Origin: Tieghemiomyces parasiticus
Taxonomy: Eukaryota; Kickxellomycota; Dimargaritomycetes; Dimargaritales; Dimargaritaceae
Length of the DNA stretch: 64,000 nucleotides
Assembly (NCBI GenBank): GCA_027575765.1
Contig: JANBPT010000041.1
Coordinates: 32,494-96,493, forward strand
Reading direction: 5' to 3'
Positions 1 through 12,500 of this stretch are shown here, piece by piece. The notes under the pieces are model-generated. The model was not told where the DNA came from. It saw nothing but the letters and a program-made list of their open reading frames with translations, and made no database searches. Position numbers and translations under genes: made by a program. Each line of letters begins with the position of its first letter. Position 1 is the first letter of the stretch.

Positions 1-2387
1 CGTACCCCACGGGTTTCGTACAGCTGTTGCCGGAGCGTTGCGTCGAGGTAGATGGCCTGGTCGTGCACCGGGTCGTTAATGAAGGTTTTCGGTCGGACTT
101 CGAGCAGAAACGCGCGAATCGTGGCCAGGTCGTCAAAACTGTAAATGTCCCACACGGCCGCGGCCGGCGGGAACTGCGGGTCGTAGTCGGGTGAGGCAGG
201 GTCTGCACGGGTGCGTAGTTGCTCCTGGAAGGCTGGCGAACAATGGACCATCAGGTTGACGGCGTCGGCCATGTCCAGGTGGAGGTTAGTGGTTCCGCGG
301 CCGCCAGCGCCGTCAGTGGACCCGTAGGCGATGTACATCTTGGGACCAAGGTCAGGCGGGATGAAGCTCTGTGGAAGTCGGCTAGCGAGATTGAGTTGCC
401 CGTAACGCTGCGTGTATTCCAGGAACGGCAGGGCCTGCATGAAATCCTCAAAATAGTCCGGGAAGGTCTCCTTGAAATCAGACTGCGGTGGCCAGTCTTT
501 GATTTTCAAAATCTTGCGCGGATTGGTGGAGCGTAGCCACTGTGCGCACCGCGAGGCTTTACATGGCTCATCGGTGTGGGGGGCGTCGTTTGTGTGCATC
601 GTATTGTCGCTCGCCTTGTCCTGAGGAAGCTCATCAATCAGAAGGGCCGAGTTGGCCTCGAAGCTGTCAAACTCCGAGAAAAATTCTTTGAGTGGGACGT
701 CGCGGGCTAGTTCGCAATTACCTATGCAGTCCATTACGGTGATGAGCTCCGTACCGTAGGCTGCGCTCCATCGGGCGGGAGACCAGTCCATCCGGAGCTG
801 GTCGAGCAGTCCGCCGACTACCAGCGGTTTGCCAGCACGCCACAGGGCCTGAAAATCGCCAAGCTTTAGCGCCTGGTAAGTCCCGCGGACCAGGGGACGG
901 CTGTCGTCTCGGTGTTCGACCGATATGCCAGGATCAAGTCGGGTGAGGTTCAGCGCCGGTAGTGGCTCGGGTTCAGCATGGAGTGGAACGTGGCGATCGA
1001 GCGCCTGCAGCACCCTGGTGAGATCCTGCGACGCTAGACGTTGGATGTGCACGAATTGGGATGGGATATGTTCATACCAAATTCGGGAGTGGGCGTACTT
1101 GCTACACTCGTAGAATCGTCTGCTGGCGCTGGTTTCCGTGCTCGTCTCAGGACCTTCCGCGTCGTGCTGTTCTTTCCAGTTGCGAAAGCAATCGTGGCAG
1201 TATTCGCAGCCGTGCATTGAGCAAAGCCAGAATCCGCTGAAGATACTCGTCATGCACCGGTCGCAGGACTGGCGCGAGCCGATGGTGACACGCAGGTAAC
1301 TCGGGTGGGCAGAACCGTCGCATAAGGAAAGCTCCTCGTTAACGATCCAGCGAAGGGCATCCGCTGTGACGCGCATGAGGTAGCGTTCATTGGGATGATT
1401 TGCCGTGTCGAGTCGGGGATCACGGCGCACCGGGCTCCAGGCCTCATAGGGTACCATTGGCTGAGGCGCCATCGACTGGAAAAAGGGCCCGAACTGGGCA
1501 TTACCTCTAGGACCCCTACCGAACACTCGGATGCCCTGAAAGCGACAAATGTCACCCTTGCGATTGGAGCAAGTACGGCACTGTGGGAGGTTCTTCCACG
1601 CCTGTGGTGCGCAGTTCTTGTCTTGGACAAAGTGATCCACGTTATTTGGTATGGGGTGAACGGGCACTGGCGTGTGCGGAACGATAAGTTCGAACCCCCA
1701 CTGACTCGTTCGCAAACATTCGCGTGCCAGGTTAGAGAGGAGATTGATGTGGCGCTCCCAACACACGGCATTCTCACGATACGCAGTCACAGGGTCGACG
1801 GTGGGCGGGCGGGCACGGATGCTAATGGTTTTTTCGTTCTTAACCCCCTGAAGAGCGGCCAAAGCGTTCATACTGGTCGAATTTTCGGTGGCCTTACTAG
1901 CCAGGAGGGTCGGGGCGGATGAGGGGGTCCAGGGCTGGATGGTGCTCGACAGAACGCCGCGGTATGGCTGAGACCGGCAATCGGCGGTCCCAGTGGGCGC
2001 ATATTGCATTCTCTGAGTCGCCCGAGTGGTCATGGTGGCTTTTTCCCCGCGTGGCCTCCGCGTTCCCTGGCCAAGGCCGGTTCTAGGGGTCACCGCGTTA
2101 GGATCGAGTGACTGGTCGAGGAGGACCACGGGCTCGTGGTCCGAGTCTGGGTTCGAGTGGTGGGTGCCGTTTTCCCTTGACTGGGGGGCTTGCGTTGGCG
2201 GTTCACCGAGTCCAGCCAGCTGGAGGACGAATTTCTTCTCGAGCTCGGCGTCGAAGTTGATGACGCCCTGAGCAGCGCGGAAGATGATCTGTTGAATCGG
2301 ATGCAGACCATCGGTGGGGATGTCCGGTAGCCGGTCGCCGCCCTGGTTGTCGACGGGGGCCAGGCCGGAAGGCACGTCGTCGGTCAT
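1..2387 (-). CDS. KDM3/JHDM2-type JmjC histone lysine demethylase, 3' end cut by window edge
   Basis: One uninterrupted frame of 795 codons runs from the ATG at 2387 to the left edge, with no stop in the window. Known role of the family: Fe(II)/2-oxoglutarate-dependent nuclear demethylases acting on H3K9. Seen: a first zinc-binding cluster near residues 269-283 (CRTC, then a Cys after RKGDI), a second Cys/His-rich cluster near residues 374-402 (CDRC, CSMHGCEYCHDC), and a JmjC region from about residue 600. The JmjC region has the KDM3 signatures LKIKDWPP, LNLASRLP and LGPKMYIAYG, and the iron-binding HxD as H703 and D705 in NLHLDMADA. The second iron-binding His and the C-terminus lie outside the window. 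The N-terminal 250 residues are low in recognisable domains. The leader upstream of the ATG is strongly pyrimidine-rich on the coding strand. ORFs in other frames at 1250-1922 are shadows of this gene. Confidence 0.92.
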   Translation of the reverse strand, partial: MTDDVPSGLAPVDNQGGDRLPDIPTDGLHPIQQIIFRAAQGVINFDAELEKKFVLQLAGLGEPPTQAPQSRENGTHHSNPDSDHEPVVLLDQSLDPNAVTPRTGLGQGTRRPRGEKATMTTRATQRMQYAPTGTADCRSQPYRGVLSSTIQPWTPSSAPTLLASKATENSTSMNALAALQGVKNEKTISIRARPPTVDPVTAYRENAVCWERHINLLSNLARECLRTSQWGFELIVPHTPVPVHPIPNNVDHFVQDKNCAPQAWKNLPQCRTCSNRKGDICRFQGIRVFGRGPRGNAQFGPFFQSMAPQPMVPYEAWSPVRRDPRLDTANHPNERYLMRVTADALRWIVNEELSLCDGSAHPSYLRVTIGSRQSCDRCMTSIFSGFWLCSMHGCEYCHDCFRNWKEQHDAEGPETSTETSASRRFYECSKYAHSRIWYEHIPSQFVHIQRLASQDLTRVLQALDRHVPLHAEPEPLPALNLTRLDPGISVEHRDDSRPLVRGTYQALKLGDFQALWRAGKPLVVGGLLDQLRMDWSPARWSAAYGTELITVMDCIGNCELARDVPLKEFFSEFDSFEANSALLIDELPQDKASDNTMHTNDAPHTDEPCKASRCAQWLRSTNPRKILKIKDWPPQSDFKETFPDYFEDFMQALPFLEYTQRYGQLNLASRLPQSFIPPDLGPKMYIAYGSTDGAGGRGTTNLHLDMADAVNLMVHCSPAFQEQLRTRADPASPDYDPQFPPAAAVWDIYSFDDLATIRAFLLEVRPKTFINDPVHDQAIYLDATLRQQLYETRGV

Positions 2388-4453
2388 GGCGACCCGTGGG
2401 TTCCAGGTAGAGAGCGGTAGAGAAAGAGGAGGAAGAGGAGGGGAAGGAGAGATGGATGCGAGTTCTAGAACAAATGAGCGGGCATTTATGATTAGAAGGA
2501 ATTCAAGTGTGACAGCGGTCGAGAGGCGGATTGTGCGCGTTTAAACTCTGAACGGCTAGGGCCCAAGCAGTGGGGAATATGCATACGTGGACGGGGTACC
2601 CCGGAGCCATTTGGGCGTATGGGTTGTTGGAAGCCCTTGCCTAAGACCGCCTGTCAGTCACAAAAATTTGGACCATCAACACACAGCATACGCTGTAAAA
2701 TGTACCATGACTCTCTAAGGTGGAGGTGATTGACAGTGGAAGATGTGCGTACCATCAATCCTGTAACCTAGCTGGGGGGGCTTCCATAGGGACCTACCCG
2801 GATACAACTAGGGTTGGTCGAGCCCTTGGCCATTCTCGCTATGGGATATTGAGCTCACCAGTCGCTCGGCTGGGAACATGTCGGTAACGGCCACGGTAGC
2901 TTGATGGGGATAACTGGCCCCATGTGAGTGGCATTCCTGGGCGTAGCCGTCACAACTACTGCTTCAAACACGCCTTAGCTTCCGCTGAAATTCGCTGCTA
3001 TTAAAGCCGCAGATCAAACAGCCAGTTCGTATCATCAAGGTGGTCTCCCGCACGTGCTGGCGCCTGCGAAGTCGGATAGGGCTAAGGATCACTAGAGCAA
3101 AGACCTGTACCACTAGATAGCCCTTTTACCCCCCCCCTGGCCCACATTCAGACACCCGTCGTCGGATCACAGCAATCAGGTCTCCTCCCTCCTTCCACAC
3201 CTGGATGGAGGGACTAATGCCCCTCCATACACCCCCCTCTCCTGCTAGAGGGGGACTTGGGGTCCACAAGGACGTCGCACAAGCCACTCCCCCCACCCGA
3301 CTCGGGGGGGGTGTTAATAGTGAGAAGGCGCTCCTCCCGTTCCCATAATCTACCGTCCACACGCTGGACCTGCTTGAAACGCGGTGGCACCCTAGCTTCA
3401 AACTGGCCCGCTGGGCCTCATTCCCACCTCCGCCTCTTCAAGCTGCTGAGCCTCACTGGCTATGGTTGCACAGACGGCTGCCTTTATTTTTCTATCCTCC
3501 CTTTTGGGGGCGTTTATGGCGCCGACACGCCCGGATGGCATCGCCCTTTCTCCGCAAAGCCCTGGGCTCCGTGGCAGTCGGCAGCGCATTTATAACGACA
3601 CCCGAATCCCCCCACGTTATCAACTGGCTTAACCCAAGTCCCGTCATCGTTCGTTTTACCTGTAAGTTTTTGGGCGTTAGGCTACATTTGACACCGTTCT
3701 CTACCGGCCAGTCCCCGTATGTTCCGGTGGCGCTACCTCTCACCTCGCTTTGGCTGCCGCTTTAACATCTGGTGGCCAAACGTTCCCAGGTCGGCTGGGC
3801 CTTTCGCATGGGCACGCTCCCACCACTCTCGGGCTAAGTAGTCGTGCTAGTTGTCGTGAATACCGTGCTGCAAAGTGCATTGGACCCATCGTCATGACCG
3901 ACTATCGCCGCCTCGGCTGTCAGTTGGTGAATTCCTTGCTTTTCTGCAGGAGGCCGTTAGACCAGTGGACGTGAGGCCTTTCTCCGGCTTGCTACGCAGG
4001 TAACCAACCGCCATTGGCTCCGGAGGGGGGCAGCGCACTTTGGTGTTGGTCGCCTAAGTGCTGGTTCGGTGGCTCCCAGACACCTGCTTGTGCAACCCTC
4101 CCCCAGGCGCGCCACCTTCTTTGCTCTGCCCTGACGGCCATTTTCTTCACCAACCCCTTGCCCCGCGCGTTCACCACTCTGAACTTGCCTAATTTTTCGC
4201 ACCAGGTTGGCTAGTGTACTGCACCAAACCAGGCCTCGACACTGCCACCTTTTTTCGAGGACCGTCCTAAACAGCTGGCACCTGCCCTCTTCCACTTGAA
4301 GTGTCGTCCCAGCATAGCCCCCTCTCTACCTGTGTGTGACCGGTCTCCAGTCCCGTAAACTCACTCATTCTTCGCCCTCATTCCACCGCACCCTACCCCT
4401 GGCCGCCACCGCCGCCTTTACCAGCCACCCCACGCCCACCTACATCGCTTACC
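2388..4453. other. Intergenic region between divergent KDM3-like and HPRT genes
   Basis: It holds two head-to-head promoters. At 2395-2455 the plus strand is GA-rich, which is the CT-rich leader of the minus-strand demethylase. At 4310-4453 the plus strand is CT-rich and leads into HPRT. A run of nine C lies at 3129-3137. ORFs here are short, mutually overlapping and show no recognisable domain. Confidence 0.6.
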
Positions 4454-5128
4454 ATGCCTGCCTCTACCAATTCGTGGATCGACGTGACCGCCGAGAAGTT
4501 CAACTACTCGCTGGAGCACTTTGTGATCCCCAAGCACTACGAGAATGACCTCCAGAGCGTCATGATCCCGAATGGGCTCGTCATGGACCGCATCGAAAAA
4601 CTGGCGCGCATGATCGTGGACGATACCCGCGGGCAGCAGCCCCTAGTGGTCTGCTGTGTCCTGAAGGGCGGCCACCAGTTCTTTGCTGATCTGGTCAACT
4701 TCATGAAGAAGTGCGTGACCAAGCAAGGGTCGAACGTGCCGTTGAGCCTGGAATTTATCAAGGTCAAGAGCTACGAGAACGACCAGTCAACGGGGAACGT
4801 CAAGATCTCCTTGACCGACGAGGAGCTGGCCGAGTTCAAGGGCCGTGACCTGCTGATTGTGGAGGACATCATTGACACCGGCCGGACCATGGTCAGGCTG
4901 CTTGACCGACTCAAGGCCTTTGAACCGGCGTCTGTCCGCGTCACGTCGTTGCTGCTCAAGAAGACCCCGCTCTCCTGCGGTTACATCCCGGACTACGTCG
5001 GGTTCGCCATCCCTGATGCGTTCGTCGTGGGCTACGCCTTGGACTACAACGAGCATTTCCGTGATCTGGACCATATCTGCGTGATCAACGATACCGGCAA
5101 GGCTAAATATGCCGTCAAGGAGGCCTAA
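4454..5128 (+). CDS. HPRT: Hypoxanthine-guanine phosphoribosyltransferase
   Basis: A single-exon gene of 224 residues, close to the 218 residues of animal HPRT1. It makes IMP or GMP from hypoxanthine or guanine plus PRPP (cytosolic purine salvage). Seen: the type-I PRTase PRPP-binding motif VEDIIDTGRT at residues 136-145; the flexible catalytic loop around KSYENDQSTG (105-114); the purine-binding segment VGYALDYNEHFRDL near the C-terminus; and the early CVLKGG segment (68-73). The sequence is much closer to the vertebrate-type enzyme than to yeast Hpt1, which belongs to a divergent branch. The start is the first in-frame ATG after a CT-rich leader, in ACCATGC context. Confidence in family and reaction is very high. 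Confidence 0.97.
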   Translation: MPASTNSWIDVTAEKFNYSLEHFVIPKHYENDLQSVMIPNGLVMDRIEKLARMIVDDTRGQQPLVVCCVLKGGHQFFADLVNFMKKCVTKQGSNVPLSLEFIKVKSYENDQSTGNVKISLTDEELAEFKGRDLLIVEDIIDTGRTMVRLLDRLKAFEPASVRVTSLLLKKTPLSCGYIPDYVGFAIPDAFVVGYALDYNEHFRDLDHICVINDTGKAKYAVKEA

Positions 5129-8100
5129 ACCCTTCTGTCCCCTCCCCCCCTCCCTCCCTCACCTTCCCTCTACTCTTACATCCCCTCTTCTCCTCCGGTC
5201 CTACCCTGCCCCCCACACTTTCTTACTTTTCCCTATGGACGTTTTCTGTCGTGGGCCACCGCTCAGCCTACCGCTGTCAGCTTGGTTGCCAGTTGATCGC
5301 CATTCTGTCTTATTAAACGTTATGCGCCGGCGCTTTCTATTATCTAGACAACATAGGAAGTCCTCTTTTTCGATAAGTGATTAGAGCATGACGGTGGAAA
5401 TATTAGGCTGTCGCGGCTTCACATGCCTACCCTCCCTATAAAAAATATAATATATTAATACTACGGAGCGCCATCAGCTATATAAACAAGAATTGTAATA
5501 CCATATACATCACAGTAGCATCGATGGTCTTGTCCCTCCGATCTAATTAACTGGAAGGCACACAAAACTTAAACGAGACACTTGCTTAAGCGCTTCCCCC
5601 CCCCCCCCGAATAATACTGGAGGTCTACCACCCACCGCAACGTTGTCCCATTCAGGCGGGCTGGCATTTCCCTTTTTAGACTGAGGGTACTTGATTCTGG
5701 AAAATAGACGCTTTTGAAGGGGGAATCGCACTAACGGGATATGCCCAGGTTTCAGCTAAAACCTGAACCACAAGGTGGCGTGGGGAATCGAATAGTACTA
5801 ATGCCTAGTAATTAATTCGTGCTAAAATCATTTAACTAAATCTGGGGTAATTAACAATGCACCCCACCCCCCATTTTCAGGGTTTTCGGTACTGAAATCA
5901 GCACAGCTCTTCTCCTGTATCGAGATTCTGTACGACCGGTGTTAATATAACCAAACTCGCAGGAATAAGAGCTAATTAGGGCTAGGCCCGGAGGGCATAG
6001 CTTTTATATATAGGGTCCGGGCCGATAGATAAAGACCCATCCGCCGGTGGAGGACGCCACCATTGTACACGCTGGCCGATAAAACAGGTAGCCATTGATA
6101 TTGACGCGTTGCCGGGCCCGACGGCAGGGAAATTCGGACGGTTAGCAAGCACGAATCTTTGAATTTGGCTGCCGTGGTAATAGCGGTAGGTCAGGTCGCG
6201 AATATGTATGCTGGCGCGGGCGAAGGTGGTAGACTGGAACGGAAACCCCCCCCCGCTCATAACCCATGGGCTTCATTTGGGACGGATTTAAAGGGGAAGC
6301 TTCATGATCGTCGGACCCAAGCCACCATGGCACCATCGGTCGCCGGAATGACAATAGCAGGTCGACAAAGGGATGGGCGTTAGGCGCGGGTGGACACCGA
6401 AACCGACAGAGGGGTAGCCAGCATAGGAATTAGCCTGGGTAGTGCAAGTTATAGATGAGGTCACAGCTGGGAGGGGGGCCTGCTCCCGTTTCGACCTTGC
6501 ACTTGACGAGGTGATCAGTTTCCGTTATTTCGGTGCGGCCTACGAATAGAACATTTCCCCTAGCAACCTATAGCTTGATTCATTCTAATTTATCCGCCGT
6601 GATTAGATCACCCCCCCCCCGCTACCGAACGAAGTAGGAACGTACAGGTGTATCCCAATATATCATAGCATCTCGGCCTTTCTATGGATAAAACCTTTGG
6701 CGCCTTGAAATGGTTCGACTCGACTCTCTCTGCACAGGTTGCACGCTCCAATAGCCCAACGTGATCAGACATGCGGGTGATTGACGTCAACTCAACAATA
6801 ACTTGGACACATGTGAAGGTTACTGCTCCCTCCTCTCGCCCGTCGGCACTGACCACCCCCGCCACCACCACCGCCCTACGCCTTTGGTTTGCATCACAAT
6901 GAGTCCCTTGGCCAAATAGAGCCTTGCCCAGCAAACACCACATCTTCGCCTACTACTGGGGTTCCTCTTACAGTGACAGTGGCGATGATCGGTCCCACAA
7001 CTACACTAATATATATGAGTTCCAAAAAAAATTGAAGACGTGCCTGAGTAGCATGCGGTCATGGGTTAGCCGGGGCCCTCAGAAATTTCTCACCATCGTC
7101 TTGTCCGCACGTTCTACCGTTTGTTTTGTTGAATCGGCCGATACGTCTGGTAGAAAATTTCTAGTGCTTGATGGTCATGCGCCCGGTTCTCCCCCCCCCC
7201 TTGGCGAAATAGCTGAATGCGGACCGGCCAAAGCCGTACGGGTTGGAGCTGATGTGACTTGTTAGTCAATATGGGCTCTGCCGAAAGTTTACCGGGACAC
7301 GCTAGGTGCTACTCTTGTTTACCGACGGCCAGGGCCAGAATGGCATTACAAGAAACGGAATCTACCGATGGACTTCTCCAGGGCATGCGTCTAGATAGGT
7401 CGGGGTCCCCGGCGTGTAGGAAGGTGTTTCGTCAATTACAAATACCACTCTATACACGCCTGATATACAGCTGCTGTATCTACACAACCATCGCAGGTCG
7501 GTTTCCGGATGACTACGTAGGATTGCTGCCCACTACTGATGCCATACCGACATGCTTAACCCCGCGCCCATTATAGATATTGACAGCCATATGGGGAAGC
7601 TTGTCAAGCAGAATAGCTACGGTCCTTGCATATCGACTCGGTTCTGGCACCGGGCCAGGGCCGTGTCTACTGAGCTAGAAACCAAATTGTCGTATGGGAT
7701 GGTAAGGTCGATGATACCTAGCAGGGAAGCTTGGAGAAGCACATCGTATGTTGTGCATCCAGCCAGTCTCAGGATAGGAACGACTGCTGGGTGGGAAGGG
7801 TGAAAGGGGTTGCGAAAAGGAGGAGGCAGCGTGGTTGGGTGCCACAGCGAAGTCGTACGGAAGATCAAGTCGACGGCACCGGTACGTAGAATCGGGAGAT
7901 GGGGAATGAGAAAGCGAAGGCCGGGAGCCTAGCTCAACAGTCCGAGTCTTGTTTGCTACGAACCTTGGCCAGGGTGGGGGAGGATGTATGCCGACTGTGG
8001 AGCTTGCATATAATCTGCCAGTGGCCACAGCGGCCGGGCCCATTCCTAAAGTGGCAGAGGATTGGGCTTCGATCTGATTTGTGAATTATATGACATCTGC

Positions 8101-9557
8101 CCACAATCTACGTAGAGTTTTTAATAGATTAAAGGGGGGGTCAACTACATCACACTTGCCTATGCCACGCCTCCCCTCCCCCCGGATCAGAGGCGAAGGA
8201 GAGGAAAGAGGGCATTCACCACCGCTGTCTGCTCCCTCCAGCACCCCGCCCGAGTTCTACATTAGGTATTGAAGGGTGACACCAGTGCGCCGCGGCCCAG
8301 ATCCGTAGCCCGCCGCCCCTCCCCCCGCGGGAAAGAGTCGAAGGGTGAGTGCTTCAGCCCCTCTACGGCCTGACAAACAGCAAGCACCACGTTCCGACAC
8401 AGCCTATCCTACGCTGGCGTCAGGAGTGAACAGGGCAGCCCGCCTTCCTGCCTACGTCGCCCGGGTCGTCACTTTTTTTTTCGGAATTCCCACTTTCCCA
8501 TAAGCCGTGGCCGCGAGACTGCGAATAGAGAAACCGTCAGCTCGTGACACGTCGTCGTCCCGGCGAACTGCAAAGGCATGTATGCATAGCGGTGAGCAAG
8601 AGGAAGTGGATACCGGGTAGCAATGGGACGGGATGAGGCTGACCATGCAAGGGCTATATAAGTCGACCCTGCATCCGGGCTTGGGGCTGGGCTGATCGTT
8701 AAGCAACCCTCCCCCTCCATTGCCACCCGCCCTAGCCACTGCTACCTACGTCACGCCTCGTCTATCAATCACTTCCAAGGGCCATACTGCCTGCTTCTTA
8801 TACCTGCAGATTTTGCTCCAACAAAATCTATTAGATCCGACGCGCCTTACCCGCTCCCGCAAGCCGCCTGAACCACAGCCCGTCTTGGTAGATCGATTCG
8901 TCAGTCTTGAGCCACGACCCCTGGCCCATCCAGCCACCGACTAACGTCCACAGTCCACACAGCCTTGCACCATTTCTGTGTCGGTCCACCGCCGAGTCCT
9001 TCCGTCCCAATCCTTTCGGCACCATCGGCCCGGGCAACTCGCCATTGCACCCCTCGGGCTCACGCCTGCCCCAAGTACCCGCACCCGCGACTGGACCGCC
9101 TTCCCGCAGCTCAATTGACTCTGCCTCACGACCCCCCCCCCACCCCTTGTCTCACCGGCCACCCAACCGCCCCATTTTCCCCCGCTCCCGTTCGCCCGCT
9201 GCTGTAGACCGCGCCGAACATCCTGCCCATCACACCGGCTTGACTATATAGGCCCGCCTGACAACCCCACTGCACCATCCGGGCGTCTCGTAAACTATTT
9301 GCGTCCATTGACCTCACTCTGCCGGCCCCTTGATTCGCCCATTGACCAACAGGACCCTTTCTCTTTGCTATTCTGACCGGCCTATCACCGTTGACAACGC
9401 ATCTATCCTTTCTCCGCCCTTTATATCGACTGTCCACCCCGCCACTTCACCAGGGCTCTTCATTATATCTGTCTCCTGCCGACACTCCTTTGCTATCTCT
9501 TCGCTAGACCCTACACTATCACAACCTCTATCCTTCTTCACGCTTCGTCCCTAAACT
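5129..9557. other. Long intergenic region (4.4 kb) with poly-C tracts
   Basis: The 3' flank of HPRT is CT-rich, then AT-rich around 5440-5465. Runs of C occur at 5596-5608 (13), 6611-6620 (10), 7191-7200 (10) and 9132-9141 (10). TATA-like elements lie at 8655-8662 (TATATAAG) and 9245-9250 (TATATA). From about 8700 to 9557 the plus strand becomes CT-rich and forms the promoter and leader of the TLDc gene. Small ORFs (up to 122 codons) are scattered on both strands with no family resemblance, so no gene is called. Confidence 0.55.
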
Positions 9558-12500
9558 ATGCACCAGACCGCTCGCCCCGCCTTGGCCTCGACCGCCTTCC
9601 GCCCGACCCCGCCGGGGCCGCCGGCCGAGCAAGACGACACCTTTGAGGATATCTTCCCGGAACTACGCCGCGACTCCCTGTTCGACCCCATGCCGGGCCC
9701 CGAGCCCCTCGCATCGTCGGGTCTGCAGCTCCGTCGGCACCACACCTTATCACCGCCCACCAGTCCCCGCGACTACTGTGGCCCCACTACCACGGGGCGG
9801 GATCCCACCGCGCGGCCTCGTCGTCTCTCACTAGCCGCTGCGTCGCACAGGCCTTCCAACCCCACAGCCACGGCACCCCTTCCGTCCGCCCGCCCCACCA
9901 CTGCGGCCACCCCAGCGGTTACACCGTCCAGTGGTTTAGCGGCACCCACGTCTCCGTCGCACCGGCCGGCTGGTGCTCGCCGCCAGGGTCCAACTACCAC
10001 TACTAATACCGCTGCCTTGACTCCCGGTGGTCTGGTGTCCGCTCAGGCTTACGACTTTACCTTCCCCACTTCGGGCAATTACACCCTGGCCCTCAATTGC
10101 ACCACCGTCGAATGCTGTTCTCGAGGTCATTCCGTCTGCGCTACCGACTTCACCACAGCTAACGCTACCGCTCGACCGCCTACCTGTACGCGGGCCCGCA
10201 CTTTCCCGCTGTCCACCTCGTCGCCTTTACTCTCGCCCTCCCGCCGCACACTAACCACCGGGGCCAACTCTGCCACCACCGCCGTGGCTCAACGCCCCGC
10301 AGTCCCATCCACCCTGCCGCCCACCATGGCCCCCCGCCGGAGTCATGACCCTGAGGTGCTATATTTGGCCACCACCCAGTCTCCCACCCGCTCGGTGTTT
10401 ACCTCCACCAGCCGACCACGGTCTGCCACCGTCACCAACGACCCTTCAAATATTACGATGGCCCCTCGTAATATAGCCGAGGCGGTCACAGGGGTGAGCC
10501 GGCCCACGCGGCCTAATTCCGTGGCCATGGCCCCGCCTAGACCCACCGTCACGGCAGACCATACCACTACCGTGCTGGACCTGGCCCAGTGGTTGGAGCG
10601 GCCGGCCGTCACTGCCTCACCGGTCAGCGGTAGCCTAGGCTCTCCTGCAGCAGCGGGAGCCGTCTATGTGGCCCCGTCGGCCATGAATCTCTCGCCAACG
10701 CCCCATACGCCCCACACCCGGTGGACTTCGGTAGCCGGCGGTGTCAGTGGCCCCAGCCCTCCCACCCGCGCCCACTCGCGCCAGAATTCGGCGTCGAGCC
10801 GCACGTCGGCCGGTTCCCATTCCGAACCACCCGTACCGGCGCTGACACCAGCAATGACCACCCAAGGCCAAGCACCACCACAGGAGTTGGCACCCCCGCC
10901 GACCCGCCGCCTCCGCGCCGCGTCAGCCGTCCCACGCCGCCGGGGGTCCGTGTCTTTCTCTCCTGATCATGTCCTCACACATTCGGCTGGCGCTTCCCCT
11001 TACACTAATCCCAAGGCCCTTCCTTCTGCTCATGCCGCTTCTATCTTATCCCCCCCGCCGCTTGTCACCGTGACTGACCACGCTTCCTCTGCCTCTTGCA
11101 CCACCACCACCTCTTCCTCCTCGTCGTCTTTATCCACTAGCACCTCCCGCTCAACGGGCGTCTCGCATTCCCTCCCCGCATCCCCAGTCCTTGCGGCCCG
11201 TCGCCGACCCGATTCCACCGCTCCCCACTCCACTGCGGCCTCTCCACCGGCTCGCAAATCCAGTTCCTCGTCAACCTCGCCCTCGCGGCCCCGTACCCCG
11301 TCTTCGGCCGGCCGCCGACCCCGCGAAAAGTCCATGCTGCGGTCTGTGGCCAGCTTCTTCAACAGCGGTATCCGTCGCCTCAGTAACGGGGTCAACCAGG
11401 TACCTGGGTCCCTGAACGACTCCGACTATGATGAGCCGTCCACCGCCACCAGCTTCGAAGGCCGCCGGAGTTCTAGCGCCCAGCGCAGCCCTGAACTAGA
11501 CTGGTTCCAGGGCGGTGGTAGCAATCGGAGTGGCAGTCGGAACCCCCAGACCATCATGACTGGTAGCTGGAGGCGCCGGCCGTCCGGCCAGGGTTCCAGA
11601 GCCACTCGCTCCGCCCGTACCTCGCCCCTTCTGACCGGCCGGCGGCGATCGGTGGAAGAGGAGGGTAACGGGGTGGACCTGCGGTCGTCAACTGCGACCA
11701 ACGGCGAGCCAAACCCCGCCACTGGTCAATTTCGCCAGTCCGAGGGTGGTAGCGGTGGTGATGGCAACCAGACCACCGTCACGGACTACCCGCTACGTCG
11801 GCACAAGACGGCCGAGGTGTTTACCACGTCAGCAACAACCGACTCGTACAGCATGTCGCAGATGCGGTCCCTGCTGGGCCTGCGTGGCAAGTCGGCCGCC
11901 ACCTCACCTGAAACCCCGCCATCCGCGACCCCCACTGCAGCGGCAGCCAGAGCCGATTCTGAGGCCGCCGCAACGGCTGCTCGTGTGGCTCAGGTTCTCA
12001 CCCTCCCGGCCCTCACCCTCCAGGGCCGGCGCCCCGACTCGGACGTGGTACTTACCCAAACGGTGGCCCGCCAGCTCCAGCCCGCTCTCCCTGTACGCCT
12101 CCGCCTGGCCTCGACGTGGAAACTGCTCTACAGTACCAGCCAACACGGGATCAGCATGGCTACGCTATTCCGTCAGGTCCAGCGCAAAGGACCCTGTATC
12201 CTGGCCATCCGCGATACCCAGGACAATGTGTTTGGCGCGTTCCTATCCGACCCTCTACAACCCCACCCGAGCTACTATGGATCCGGCGAGTGCTTCCTGT
12301 GGAAGGCCGTGGCAGATACTACTACCGCCGCTACCACCCCATCCTCGTCCTCGTCCACGACCAGTAGTGGTTCCGGTTCAGCCGCCACAGGCAACGACGG
12401 TGCCCTTGCCCGGCTTACCAACGTCCGGGTGTACAAATGGAAGAACACCAACGAGTATTTTATCTTGACTGAACCCCACTTTATCGCGGTAGGCGGCGGT

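Noticed and set aside
1250..1922. ORFs of 175 codons on both strands
   Set aside because: Both lie in other frames of the KDM3-like gene, whose true frame is uninterrupted here.
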